Below, piece by piece: positions 1 through 8,642 of a DNA stretch of 11,283 bases. The DNA lies in the NCBI GenBank assembly GCA_016763715.1, contig JAESTG010000111.1, positions 1 through 11,283 on the forward strand. The letters are read 5' to 3'. The notes beneath the pieces were generated by a model. The model ran no database searches and was not told the origin of the DNA. It saw nothing but the letters and a program-made list of their open reading frames with translations. The stretch is from Flavobacteriaceae bacterium (GTDB lineage Bacteria > Bacteroidota > Bacteroidia > Flavobacteriales > Flavobacteriaceae). Position numbers and translations under genes: made by a program. Numbering within the stretch: the stretch's first letter is position 1; each line of letters begins with the position of its first letter.

Positions 1-15
1 AATAGAAGAGTTGAA

Positions 16-39
16 ATATTAGTGTTACCCAACTAATAT
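16..39 (+). repeat. inverted repeat ahead of the tail-fibre-like gene
   Basis: Two perfect complementary 8-base arms, ATATTAGT at 16-23 and ACTAATAT at 32-39, flank an 8-base spacer. No T-run follows on the + strand, so it does not look like a rho-independent terminator. It ends about 40 bases before the ATG at 80, where a leader hairpin or an operator for a dimeric regulator could lie. The arms are pure AT-rich sequence and a chance match is possible. Confidence 0.3.
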
Positions 40-79
40 CTAAGAGAAGATTATAAAAAATTTATGAAAATATGACCCC

Positions 80-2299
80 ATGAAACTAGTCTTATTATTT
101 CTTTTTTACTCCCTTATTTTTTTTACCGCCAATGCCCAAGTTGGCATTGGCACTACCGGCCCAGACGCATCATCCGTTTTAGATATTACGGCAACAGATA
201 AAGGAATTCTTATTCCACGCGTTTCATTAGATAATGTAAGCACAATACAATTAGATGGAGTCAACACAGCGGCTTCTGGCTTACTTATCTGGAATACAAA
301 CGCAGCAACTGTGGGAGGATCGGGTATTGGATTTTATTATTTTGACGGGATCCAGTTCCTTTGGGTTGCTCTTGGCGGAAATAATTCTGATGCAGATTGG
401 TATGAGCAAGGAACCACAAACGCTCCAAATGCTATCACAGATAATATTTTCACCAATGGAGCTGTTGGTATTAACACTTTTGCATTTGCATCAAGACAAT
501 TAAATGTAGAAGCAGGTGATCTTGCTTCAGAAGCTGGTTATTTCACAAATTTCTCTTCTACTTCAGGGGTAAAAACAGGCATACGTACTTTTGTATCTAG
601 TGATACAAACGCGCCAAAGTACGGTGTGTATAACTCATTAGGTTCTATTTCAAATTCAGGAATATTATATGGTACATTCAACCAGGTATTTGGAGCAAAT
701 AATGAAGGAAGATATGGCACTTATAATGATTTTAGTGGAAGTGGTGCTGGAAACAACTACGGTGTTTACTCAAACATGAACCCAGGTGCTACTGGCAATA
801 TTTGGGGCACTTTTAACAATATTATCAACGACGAAGATGGAGATAAAGTTGGCGTTCACAATAGGCTAATTGGTTCTGGAGGCAGAAAATACGGCACTTT
901 AAATCAAATTACAGCAAATAGTGAGCGATCCAGTTATGGATCTTTTAATAGTATAAGTGGAACGGGTTCAAGCGTTATGCATGGGGCGTATAACACAATT
1001 TTTGGGGCGGGATCTGGAACTAAATATGGTTCTTACAACCTTATTCACCCAGTCACGGGTGGCACACATTTTGGGGTCTATTCTCAAGTGTTAAAACCAG
1101 CTAGTTTTGCTGGCTATTTCCGTGGAAATTTAGCAATTGGCACTACTGCTCCGACAGACGGATCCCCCGATTTTTATATATTACCTCCATCCAGAGGTAC
1201 AGCCAACCAAATAATGCAAACCAATGGAACAGGAATCACTTCTTGGGTTGATAACCCTGCAATTGTAACTACAGAGAATGGACTCTCTGAATCTGCATCC
1301 GTGGTTAGACTTGGTGGCACATTAAATCAGAACACTTCCATTGTACAGGGTACATTCAATTTAGATTATAACTTATCTGATTCTGGAGACTTTAATGTAC
1401 AGGACAATGGAGTAACCCATTTTCAAGTTCGAGATGATGGCAATAGTTATTTTGGGGGTGAAGCTATCGTAACAGCTAGCGACAACATTAACGGAAATAG
1501 AATGGCTAGATTATTTAATATTTTTGATGAGGAAGGCGCGTTGTATCTTTATAGAAATGGGATGCCTCAACATCGATTGGATGCAGGTTTTATAACGATT
1601 TTCAATGATCAAGGTGTGGATATTGATTTTAGAATAGAATCGGACACCAATCCGCTAGCTTTTGGAGTGAATGCAGGAGAAAATGTTATGTATGCTGGCA
1701 CAGACATAGTAAGTCTTACCAACAATGGCGCAACAGTTAATGGTGTCACTGTAGAATACGTTGCATCTTTTTACAGAGATGACCTCACTAATGGAACCGC
1801 TATCCAAATGGGCTCTACAGAATATATTACAGATTTTGGTAACCTAATATGGGGACCTTATGGTGCTTGGGCTCCTTACTCAGACAATACATTCGATTTA
1901 GGCACATCAACATTTCGATGGGATGACGTTTATGCCACCTCGGGAATTGTAAACACAAGTGATATTCGTTTAAAAAAGAACATCAAGGATTTAAGTTATG
2001 GTTTGGATGAAGTGATGAAACTCGAACCTATTACCTATCAATGGAAAAATTCTCGGAACCCTTCCGAAGTAAAAATAGGATTCTCTGCACAACAATTATT
2101 ATCTGTAATACCTGAAGTAGTTAAGACCCATGAATTTGTCTATCCCGATGAAAACGGACCAGGCGTACTACAAGAAAACGAAAATTTAGGTGTGTATTAT
2201 AGTGATATTATTCCTGTGCTAACCAAAGCTATTCAAGAACAACAATTAATTATTGAAAATTTAAAACGACGTTTAGAAACTTTAGAAAGTAAAATTTAA
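80..2299 (+). CDS. secreted tail-fibre-like protein with S74 chaperone domain
   Basis: This 739-residue exported protein probably forms a trimeric surface fibre. Residues 1-19 are a signal peptide ending in NAQ. They are followed by the VGIGTT...VLDI...GILIPR opening common to flavobacterial 'tail fiber domain-containing' proteins. Residues about 180-342 hold eleven imperfect repeats of about 15 residues (YG-x-YN-x-I...G), suggesting a beta-solenoid shaft. Residues about 625-715 match the endosialidase-type intramolecular chaperone (peptidase S74): TSDIRLKKNI with the expected nucleophile Ser627, then IGFSAQQL and GVYYSDIIPVL. The last 25 residues form a short coiled coil. In this family the chaperone domain trimerises the shaft and then cuts itself off at the Ser; that role here is inferred from family membership. 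No T9SS sorting domain is visible, so its route across the outer membrane is unclear. The next gene is about 600 bases away, so it appears monocistronic. Confidence 0.85.
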   Translation: MKLVLLFLFYSLIFFTANAQVGIGTTGPDASSVLDITATDKGILIPRVSLDNVSTIQLDGVNTAASGLLIWNTNAATVGGSGIGFYYFDGIQFLWVALGGNNSDADWYEQGTTNAPNAITDNIFTNGAVGINTFAFASRQLNVEAGDLASEAGYFTNFSSTSGVKTGIRTFVSSDTNAPKYGVYNSLGSISNSGILYGTFNQVFGANNEGRYGTYNDFSGSGAGNNYGVYSNMNPGATGNIWGTFNNIINDEDGDKVGVHNRLIGSGGRKYGTLNQITANSERSSYGSFNSISGTGSSVMHGAYNTIFGAGSGTKYGSYNLIHPVTGGTHFGVYSQVLKPASFAGYFRGNLAIGTTAPTDGSPDFYILPPSRGTANQIMQTNGTGITSWVDNPAIVTTENGLSESASVVRLGGTLNQNTSIVQGTFNLDYNLSDSGDFNVQDNGVTHFQVRDDGNSYFGGEAIVTASDNINGNRMARLFNIFDEEGALYLYRNGMPQHRLDAGFITIFNDQGVDIDFRIESDTNPLAFGVNAGENVMYAGTDIVSLTNNGATVNGVTVEYVASFYRDDLTNGTAIQMGSTEYITDFGNLIWGPYGAWAPYSDNTFDLGTSTFRWDDVYATSGIVNTSDIRLKKNIKDLSYGLDEVMKLEPITYQWKNSRNPSEVKIGFSAQQLLSVIPEVVKTHEFVYPDENGPGVLQENENLGVYYSDIIPVLTKAIQEQQLIIENLKRRLETLESKI
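617..1106 (+). repeat. eleven tandem ~15-residue YGxYN repeats within the fibre gene
   Basis: The encoded units begin at KYGVYN, YGTFN, YGTYN, YGVYS, WGTFN, VGVHN, YGTLN, YGSFN, HGAYN, YGSYN and FGVYS, each followed by a hydrophobic residue and a Gly/Ser-rich turn. The spacing of about 15 residues with an aromatic-Gly-x-aromatic-Asn core suggests one beta-strand turn per unit. The DNA copies are diverged, so this is an old protein-level repeat rather than a recent DNA duplication. Unit boundaries were set by eye. Confidence 0.75.
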
Positions 2300-2904
2300 A
2301 ATTATGAAAATAACAATTTTTGCTTAAGATTGCAGTACTTTCTATCCATTTTATGAGGGCGTAAGTCCACCATAAATATCAACGAGCGTGTGAACGTGAT
2401 TTAAACGAAAAAGACAGGGACAGATTTAATGGTGTTATATAAAATACTTAAGCTATAGGTTTGAACTAATTCTATTTAGCACATAGAAAAGTTCCATTTT
2501 ACGACAGAATCGACTTCCAATAATAAAATGTTGAACGTAAGATTGCCGATCAAAGATTCGAAGCTAAGGGTATTTTTTTACTCCGAGAGCATAGCAGATT
2601 TTAACGCAGTAGTGATAGCATTTATACTTCATTATAACACAAATTTGGGAAATTTGGATAAATAAGAAAATTCCTACAAATATAAACGCAATTCGAGTCC
2701 AAGAAGGGAGCGATAAATCAACTAAATATTTGTAAATAAGAATGTTACAGTTCGATATGAAACTAATAGGGTGATCCGATATTTTTATAAGCTAATCGAA
2801 ATTAAAAAAATGTATTTTATCGATGATATTTGCATTTTATAGATATTAATTGTAGAATTGAGCCACAAAGGCATATTGCCCTCCCAACCAATAATCTAGA
2901 TATT
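2300..2904. other. 605-base gap with no convincing gene
   Basis: All six frames are broken by several stops. A short frame beginning ATG at 2304 ends after seven codons. The longest clean run on the + strand is about 60 codons, at roughly 2480-2659, and resembles nothing I recognise. One + frame contains an unusual number of TAA (roughly 17) but few TGA; on the opposite strand the same triplets are TTA (Leu), which fits AT-rich sequence equally well. The last 75 bases contain the likely promoter and leader of the gene at 2905. The gap could be decayed coding DNA or plain intergenic sequence. I see no tRNA, rRNA or transposon ends. Confidence 0.5.
2829..2860 (+). promoter_or_regulatory. predicted Bacteroidota sigma-A-type promoter
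   Basis: TTTG at 2829-2832 is followed after 20 bases by TAGAATTG at 2853-2860, which matches the Bacteroidota -33 (TTTG) and -7 (TAnnTTTG) elements with one mismatch. Transcription would start near 2866, leaving a leader of about 40 bases before the ATG at 2905. This placement supports the ATG at 2905 over the upstream in-frame TTG at 2830, which lies inside the promoter. Confidence 0.45.
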
Positions 2905-3357
2905 ATGATTTTAAAATCTAAATTCAGCTTACTTACAGCTGTCGTATTGTTATTTACAACTTTCTCTATTGCTCAAAAAACAATCTACCAACCGTCAATT
3001 ATTTCGGAAGATGTTGCAATTAATAAATATCACGATCGCGAAGAACTTGAAAAGATGCGAAAAGGTTCACTATTAATATTATACAATAAACGTATTGAAG
3101 TAATCATCAAAATTTTACCAAATATTGCATTCGCAACTAAACCCGGGGTTACCATGACTACTTTAGGTATTCCCGATACCAAAGAAAATCGCGATGCACT
3201 CAATGAAAACAGGCAGGCCACAATCACTTATTTTCAAAACACGCTACAGTTTCAAAAAATTGTACTCCCTTATTCAGACAAGAGTGATTTGATTTCTGCC
3301 ATATTATTTTATGAAGAAACTTTGAAGGCATTGCACACCTACGAAGACTTTAAGTAG
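2905..3357 (+). CDS. small exported protein of unknown function
   Basis: This 150-residue protein has a clear signal peptide, MILKSKF...TTFSIAQ (residues 1-20). The mature part is charged and mostly helical in character: a Lys/Glu-rich stretch with REELEKMRKGSL, then LPNIAFATKPGVTMTTLGIP, then a helix rich in Gln and Asn and the closing PYSDKSDLISAILFYEETL. I do not recognise a named domain. It has no lipobox Cys and no T9SS sorting domain, so it is probably periplasmic. The start is the ATG at 2905; reading from the TTG at 2830 would place 25 non-signal residues before the signal peptide. It has its own likely promoter and is 168 bases from the next gene. Presence of the gene is well supported; its function is unknown. 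Confidence 0.75.
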   Translation: MILKSKFSLLTAVVLLFTTFSIAQKTIYQPSIISEDVAINKYHDREELEKMRKGSLLILYNKRIEVIIKILPNIAFATKPGVTMTTLGIPDTKENRDALNENRQATITYFQNTLQFQKIVLPYSDKSDLISAILFYEETLKALHTYEDFK

Positions 3358-3455
3358 TGGTGTGTGACCCCGCATTTCAAAAATTTAATACTCTGCGTAC
3401 AATTTCCTACATAATAATATCATTATGTTAAAATTTATACCTTTTATCGTATTTA

Positions 3456-3486
3456 TTTGCATTTAATAGGAAATATTGTATATTTA
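3456..3486 (+). promoter_or_regulatory. predicted Bacteroidota sigma-A-type promoter with short leader hairpin
   Basis: TTTG at 3456-3459 and TATATTTA at 3479-3486, 19 bases apart, match the Bacteroidota -33/-7 pattern except for the last base of the -7 box. The predicted transcript start lies roughly 30-35 bases before the ATG at 3526. A small hairpin, ACTTC at 3490-3494 with GAAGT at 3500-3504, would sit at or near the 5' end of the transcript. Confidence 0.5.
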
Positions 3487-3525
3487 TAGACTTCTTTATG
3501 AAGTATTTAACATAATACCCTGTGT

Positions 3526-4836
3526 ATGGATAAAAACTACTTTCTTGCTGTTTTCTTGCTCTTTTTCCCCTTTCTCTGTTTGTTTTCTCAACAGGAAAAA
3601 GGAATATACGGCAACGAAAATTGGTTAAATATTTGGACTGAATTTAATTCGAGTGCCAAACAGTATCCCGAACCGACACAAATACTTTCTGGAACCATTA
3701 CAAAGGACACTAAGTTGTTCAAAAAAGAAACATATCTTTTGCTTGGAAATGTATTTGTTACTGATAGTACAACGCTCTCTATTGAAGCTGGCACAGTCAT
3801 TCTTGCAGATTACAAGTCTAAAGCTTCACTGTTTATAAGCGATGGCTCAAAGATAATAGCAGAGGGAACTCAAACAGATCCTATTGTTTTCTCATCTAAT
3901 AGAGATGTTAAGAAAAAGGGAGATTGGGGTGGAATTTTTATTTTAGGTAGCGCTCCTGTAAATAAAATAGGTGAAAAATGGGAATTATTGGATTATGGGA
4001 TTAAAGTTCCATCTTCAAAAACAATGAGTTACGGTGGAGATGATGTAAAAAATAATTCTGGAATTTTAAAATATGTTAGAATTGAATATGCAGGAAAAAG
4101 AACTAAGGATTTCGGGAATTTTAACGGCCTTACACTAGCTGCAGTTGGTGACGAAACAGTGATAGAAAATGTAATGGTGTCCTATTGTGAAGGGAACTCC
4201 TTCTATGTTCTGGGAGGAAATACAATACTATTTCAACTGGTATCGTTTAGATCGAAAAGAAATGACTTTGTATTCAACTATGGAGCTCAATCTTTACTGA
4301 CTAATTCATTGGTCGTTAAGTCCCCCTATCACACTGCCTCAGGGGCAGCAAGCAGTATTTATCTAGCTTCCTACGACGAAAAAGAGGACGTAGATTCAAC
4401 CAAAAAAGGCACATATCTTGTTGCCGAGAATCTTACGCTCATGGTTTTGAGTAATAACTTAGAGGCAGACATGAAAGTTGGGCTTGTACACGAAGCGATG
4501 TATGTTAAAGAAGGAGCCTCATTTTCAATAGCTAAAAGTGTTTTTTCTGGCTACAAACCTGCGGTGAATCTAAATAATCGTATTTGGATAAATGATGAAA
4601 ACCTCCACAAGATGCGATTCACCAATATGTATTTCAATAATTGTAAAGGAAATATTTTTTCTGAAAACGTACCCAATAATGAAGATCTAGAGAATTGGTA
4701 TGGTAATAGTGCCTTTGACAATGTATACTCCTATGGGTCGGATTCCGAAACCTTTATAGACGTTAAAAATTTGGACAACCCAGATTTTAGATTAAGAATC
4801 AACAAAATTATAGCCAACACCTTTCTCGAGGACTAA
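3526..4836 (+). CDS. secreted right-handed beta-helix-type protein
   Basis: This 436-residue exported protein has a signal peptide ending LFSQ (residues 1-21). From about residue 50 it follows a pattern common in Bacteroidota surface proteins: a strand-rich section with LGNVFVTDSTTLSIEAGTVI, then KIIAEGTQTDPIVFSSN, GDWGGIFILGSAPVN, a YGGDD-x-KNNSG turn, LKYVRIEYAG, NGLTLAAVGDETVIENV and FYVLGGN. These successive V/I-rich turns with Gly corners indicate a right-handed parallel beta-helix. No catalytic motif of polysaccharide-degrading beta-helix enzymes can be seen, so an adhesin or structural role is as likely as an enzymatic one. Relatives often carry a lipobox or a T9SS sorting domain; here neither is obvious, and the C-terminus ends in DFRLRINKIIANTFLED. 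It has its own promoter and lies 109 bases ahead of the secretion module. Confidence 0.75.
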   Translation: MDKNYFLAVFLLFFPFLCLFSQQEKGIYGNENWLNIWTEFNSSAKQYPEPTQILSGTITKDTKLFKKETYLLLGNVFVTDSTTLSIEAGTVILADYKSKASLFISDGSKIIAEGTQTDPIVFSSNRDVKKKGDWGGIFILGSAPVNKIGEKWELLDYGIKVPSSKTMSYGGDDVKNNSGILKYVRIEYAGKRTKDFGNFNGLTLAAVGDETVIENVMVSYCEGNSFYVLGGNTILFQLVSFRSKRNDFVFNYGAQSLLTNSLVVKSPYHTASGAASSIYLASYDEKEDVDSTKKGTYLVAENLTLMVLSNNLEADMKVGLVHEAMYVKEGASFSIAKSVFSGYKPAVNLNNRIWINDENLHKMRFTNMYFNNCKGNIFSENVPNNEDLENWYGNSAFDNVYSYGSDSETFIDVKNLDNPDFRLRINKIIANTFLED

Positions 4837-4945
4837 TAATAACGTATACCAAAAGATTTTCTGACTTATCTTATACTTATATCTTGACCAATTCTGGGTG
4901 TAAGGGTATGACTAATAAAAAGGGTTACACATTAAAATTATCTGG

Positions 4946-6412
4946 ATGGCAAAAACTACTTTTCTAAAATTTTCATATTTCTTAGTTGCCTTTTTTATGG
5001 TGTCGCACATCATAAAAATAGAAGCTCAGATAGTTATAGGAACTCCAGATCTTCAGTTCACACAGGCGTGTGCAAATGAATCCTTTAATATGTTTGAGGT
5101 AAACTTTGTTTTTAATCCAGAATCTGGGATAAAACCATCCAATCAATTTATAATCGAAATGTCGGACCCTGATGGTGATTTTTCCGAATCAAACATTGTA
5201 TTTACTTCCAACCCTGGAGTCATAAGTACCTCTCCTGCCTCAGTCGCATTTTCGCTCCCCACAACCACAGCGGGTGAAGGGTATAAAATTAGAATAAGAA
5301 GCACCCACCCACCTGCTTCGAGCACCCCATCTACAAGTTTTTCAGCCTATTACAAAATACAGGATAGTCCTTTTACCATTAATAATTTTATTGCAACATC
5401 GTATTTTTGTCCTAGCGGAAGTTATCTCTTAACAATTGACAATCCCGGTTCAGACGGAAATGACTCTCCTTTAAAGTACCCATCCCTCTCCTTTAACTGG
5501 TTTAAAGAAGTTAATCCCACAACATCCGTTTTCGTGGCTCAAGGCCCTACTCTATCTGTAACCGAAGCGGGAGTGTATTTTGTTGAAACAAATTACGGTA
5601 CCTGTACCTCCAATTCTTTTTCGAACCGAGTGACGGTATCAGAAGCCACTTCCAAAGATGACGTATTTGCCAACATAACATCTAGCTTAGGAAATCCCTT
5701 TTGCGCAGCCAACGGGCCTACGACATTGAGCACCGTTCAAGGAAATAGTTACCAATGGTTTAAAGAGGGAACTCCTATACCTGGAGCAACTAACCAGACT
5801 TACGAGACGGCCATCTCGGGGTCTTATTCTGTAGTAGTAAATTTTGGAAGCTGTGAAGCCACAGGAAGTATTGAATTACAAACAGGAAGTTTTACAAGTA
5901 GCATCGATGTTCCCAATGTCAATATGTTGGAAGCTGGAGATGTGCTTATCGTTTAGGTTACAACTGATGCGATTAACCCCGAATTTCAATGGCTGTTAAA
6001 TGGTGAAGTAATCACCAATGCAATACAAAGCACATTTAATGTAACTGAATTTGGTTTTTATAGTGTCATCACAACACAAACCAATGAATGCAATACTACA
6101 AATGAACATTACTTTCAGGTGGAAGAATTTATAAATCCTTTTCCTGAAGTAGAAAATATCCCAAATCTAATAAGTCCAAATGGTGACGGTATTAATGACA
6201 CTTGGGTGATTCCAACACCCTACGTGAGTGGCAGCAATACAGAGGTGGTAATATATTCAAGTCAGGGAGAAATAGTATTGAGCACAAAAGATTATTTAAA
6301 CAATTGGCCAGAAGATCAGCTTAACACAAGTAGCGTAAACCAAGTCTTTTATTACATGATCATACCCCAAGGTCTGCAACCTAAAAAAGGCTCCATAACC
6401 ATAGTTAAATAA
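4946..6412 (+). pseudogene. Ig-like-domain T9SS cargo with type B sorting domain, split by an in-frame TAG (SprC/SprD-like position)
   Basis: Read through the TAG at 5954-5956 this is one frame of 488 codons. Residues 1-27 are a signal peptide (ending IEAQ), 28-145 a strand-rich domain, about 146-232 (Cys155, Cys220) and 240-315 (Cys253, Cys303) two Ig/PKD-like domains with NWFKE and YQWFKEG cores, and about 320-392 a third with FQWLLNG. The end, 404-488, is a gliding-associated type B C-terminal domain with SPNGDGINDTW at 410-420, used by the T9SS to export proteins to the cell surface. The TAG falls in the first strand of the third Ig-like domain and removes the sorting domain, so the 336-residue product could not be exported normally. 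A C-to-T change in a CAG Gln codon explains it. Only one base separates this gene from the PorP/SprF gene, which suggests shared transcription and a cargo-partner relation like SprC/SprD with SprF. I infer the pairing from position only. Confidence 0.8.
5954..5956 (+). other. premature in-frame TAG
   Basis: The codon interrupts the frame that runs from 4946 to 6412. Domain periodicity continues across it without loss: WLLNGEV follows 14 codons later exactly where the Ig-like core is expected. It is therefore a point change, not a domain boundary. Confidence 0.85.
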
Positions 6413-7251
6413 ATTGAAAGCAATAACCATCCATACCATCCTATTATTCTGTTTCGTACAGATGATTGCCTATTCTCAGGTCGAGGATGGTGTGGTTGCG
6501 CTTAATATCCCCGCTAGAAACTCATTAATGTTCAATAGGTTTATAGCACATCCTACCTTTAGTTTCGTAAGGGAGCAAAACAAGTATATAACAGTAACAA
6601 ACAAAAGAGAACTGGTAGGGGTCCAAGACGCCCCGCTCACCTATTTTTTTAATTATTCTGGGCGCATAAGGGAGAATATTGGAGCCGGTATTGGAGTATA
6701 TCAACAAAATTATGGGGTACTTACCACCTTTGGAGGGATTGTAAACTTTGCATATAACATTCGAGTACAAAAAGACAGTAATTTTACATTTGGCGTAAAT
6801 ATTGGAGCCTACAAAAGTGGCCTAAATAGTGGTAAAGTGGTGACTAACTTTGACGATCCAGCCCTTAATAATATTCCCTCAAACTTTCTACTTACTGCAA
6901 ACCCTGGATTTAATTATGGTACTGGATTTATGGATTTTGGCATTTCCTACAATAATATGGTGACTTACAACTTCAATACTTCTGGATTAGTAGAGGATAA
7001 CCCAAAGCAAGGTATACAGGGTCATGCAATGTATACGGGCTATTTTGATGGGTATGGTTTTTTTGGAGAAAGCAGGTTTTCCGCTCTGGCAAGATCCGAA
7101 TTCCAAAAAGATGCCACTATTGTCTCAGGAGTAATGATGCTGACCGTTCCTATAGGTGTTTGGGCACAAGTAGGCTATAACACCATGTATGGGGCATCTG
7201 GGGGATTTGGTATTAATCTAACCAAACAAATTGCGATAGAATATAATTATG

Positions 7252-7265
7252 AAAACCATTTGTAG
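7252..7265 (+). other. probable one-base frameshift in an A run
   Basis: The reading frame moves between GAAAACC at 7251-7257 and GGACTT at 7265-7270. Adding one A gives GAA AAA CCA TTT GTA GGA (E K P F V G), which joins the barrel to its expected final strand. Loss of one base from a homopolymer is a common sequencing error and also a common real mutation. Confidence 0.8.
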
Positions 7266-7678
7266 GACTTACCAACTTAGGCCCTTCACATGAAATTACG
7301 CTTGCCTACAAATTTAAGAATACTAATTATTATGAGTATAGCAGGGATGATGATTTAGCAGGTTTATTCACTTCAGAAAAAAAACGTACTAAAAAGAAAG
7401 TGATTGCTAAAGCACCGGGGAAATCTAACACCGAAGAGCAAGTCAGACTGGAAGCTGAAAAACAACTAAGACTGGCGGAAGAAGAACAAGCAAGGGTAGC
7501 CGCTGAAGCGCAAGCAAAATTAAAAGCTGAAAAGAACGCCGAGGAGCAAATTAGATTGGAAGCAGAAAAACAGACAAGACTGATTGCAGAAGAGCAAGCA
7601 AGGTTAGTCGCTGAAGAACAAACACGATTAGCTGCTGAAAAACAGGCGAAATTGAAAGCTGAAAAAATCGCTAAAGAC

Positions 7679-8642
7679 CGTTTAATTAAAAATCCAACGG
7701 ACAATATTGGCAAGTCCATGAGCGAATTAGTCTTACAAACTGAAGCGTCTAATCTCACACAAACCCAATTATTGAAAGAGTTGGAAACCGCAGTTGCTAG
7801 TAAGGAAAAAGACTTGAAAGAATTGAAGGAGAAAAATGATTTTGTGGAGCCTAAAACGTTCAAGAGTATTACTGAAGAAAATGAGAAAATTGAGCTTCTA
7901 AAAATAAACTTGGATACGGTTATAATTAGAAATAAGAAGAAAATTATCCTCTTAGAATCCTTGTTACAGGATCGTGTTAGTACTCTTAATGACCCTAACG
8001 ATGAAACAAACCTGTACTATCGAAATATAATAGCTACGCTAAAATCTGAACAGGAAAAGGCCATAAGAAACCGTGAATCGTTGGTGTCTTCTTTAGAGCA
8101 AATAACTATTGCTACAAGTTTATTCACTTCGGAAAAGAAAGAGATTGCAGCAGTGCTTGAGGAGTCTAACACCGAAGAGCGTTTAATTAAAAATCCAACA
8201 GACAATATTGGCAAGTCTATGAACGAATTGGTCTTGCAAACTGAAGAGTCTCGTATTGCACAAGCCCAATTATTGAAAGAATTGGAAACCGCAGTTGCCA
8301 TTAAAGAAAGAGACTTGAAAGAATTGAAGGAAGAAAATGATCTTAGTGAGCAAAACATTTTTGTGGAGCCTAAGCCTTTCAAAAGCATTAGTGAAGAAAA
8401 TGAGAGAATTGAGCTTCTAAAAATAAACTTGGACACGGTTATAATTAGAAATAAGAAAAAAATTATACTCTTAGAGTCCTTGTTACAGGATCGAGTAAAT
8501 ACTCTCAATGACCCCAACGACGAAACAAACTTATATTATCAAAATATAATAACCACGCTAAAATCTGAACAGGAAAAGGCCATAAGAAACCGTGAATCGT
8601 TAGTGTCTTCTTTAGAGCAAATAGCTGTTGCTACAGGTTTTG
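7679..8642 (+). repeat. tandem duplication, period 501 bases, in the SprF coiled-coil extension
   Basis: Copy 1 starts at 7679 and copy 2 at 8180, both with RLIKNPTDNIGKSM. They run in register through ELVLQTE, LLKELETAVA, ELLKINLDTVIIRNKKKI, LESLLQDRV, TLNDPNDETNLYY and SEQEKAIRNRESLVSSLEQ. Copy 2 carries a small insertion (LSEQNI) near 8341-8358. The linker between the copies (LFTSEKK...SNTEE, about 8117-8179) also recurs before copy 1 at about 7363-7438, where the EEQARL heptads separate SNTEE from RLIKNP. The DNA copies are close to identical over long stretches, so the duplication is recent or kept uniform by gene conversion. Confidence 0.9.

Noticed and set aside
2760..2860. Possible insertion-sequence remnant or CRISPR-like repeat
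   Set aside because: No terminal inverted repeats, target duplications, transposase motif or regularly spaced repeats were visible.
2830..2904. TTG start at 2830 for the small exported protein
   Set aside because: It would put 25 polar residues before a perfect signal peptide and overlap the likely promoter; ATG 2905 is better.
7330..7863. Long - strand ORF opposite the coiled-coil region
   Set aside because: It is codon-aligned antisense to the Lys/Glu/Ala-rich heptads, giving a Ser/Phe/Ala-rich translation with no domain; it is a shadow of the SprF extension.
8017..8517. Second long - strand ORF
   Set aside because: Same shadow effect over the second repeat copy; its sequence repeats that of the first shadow.
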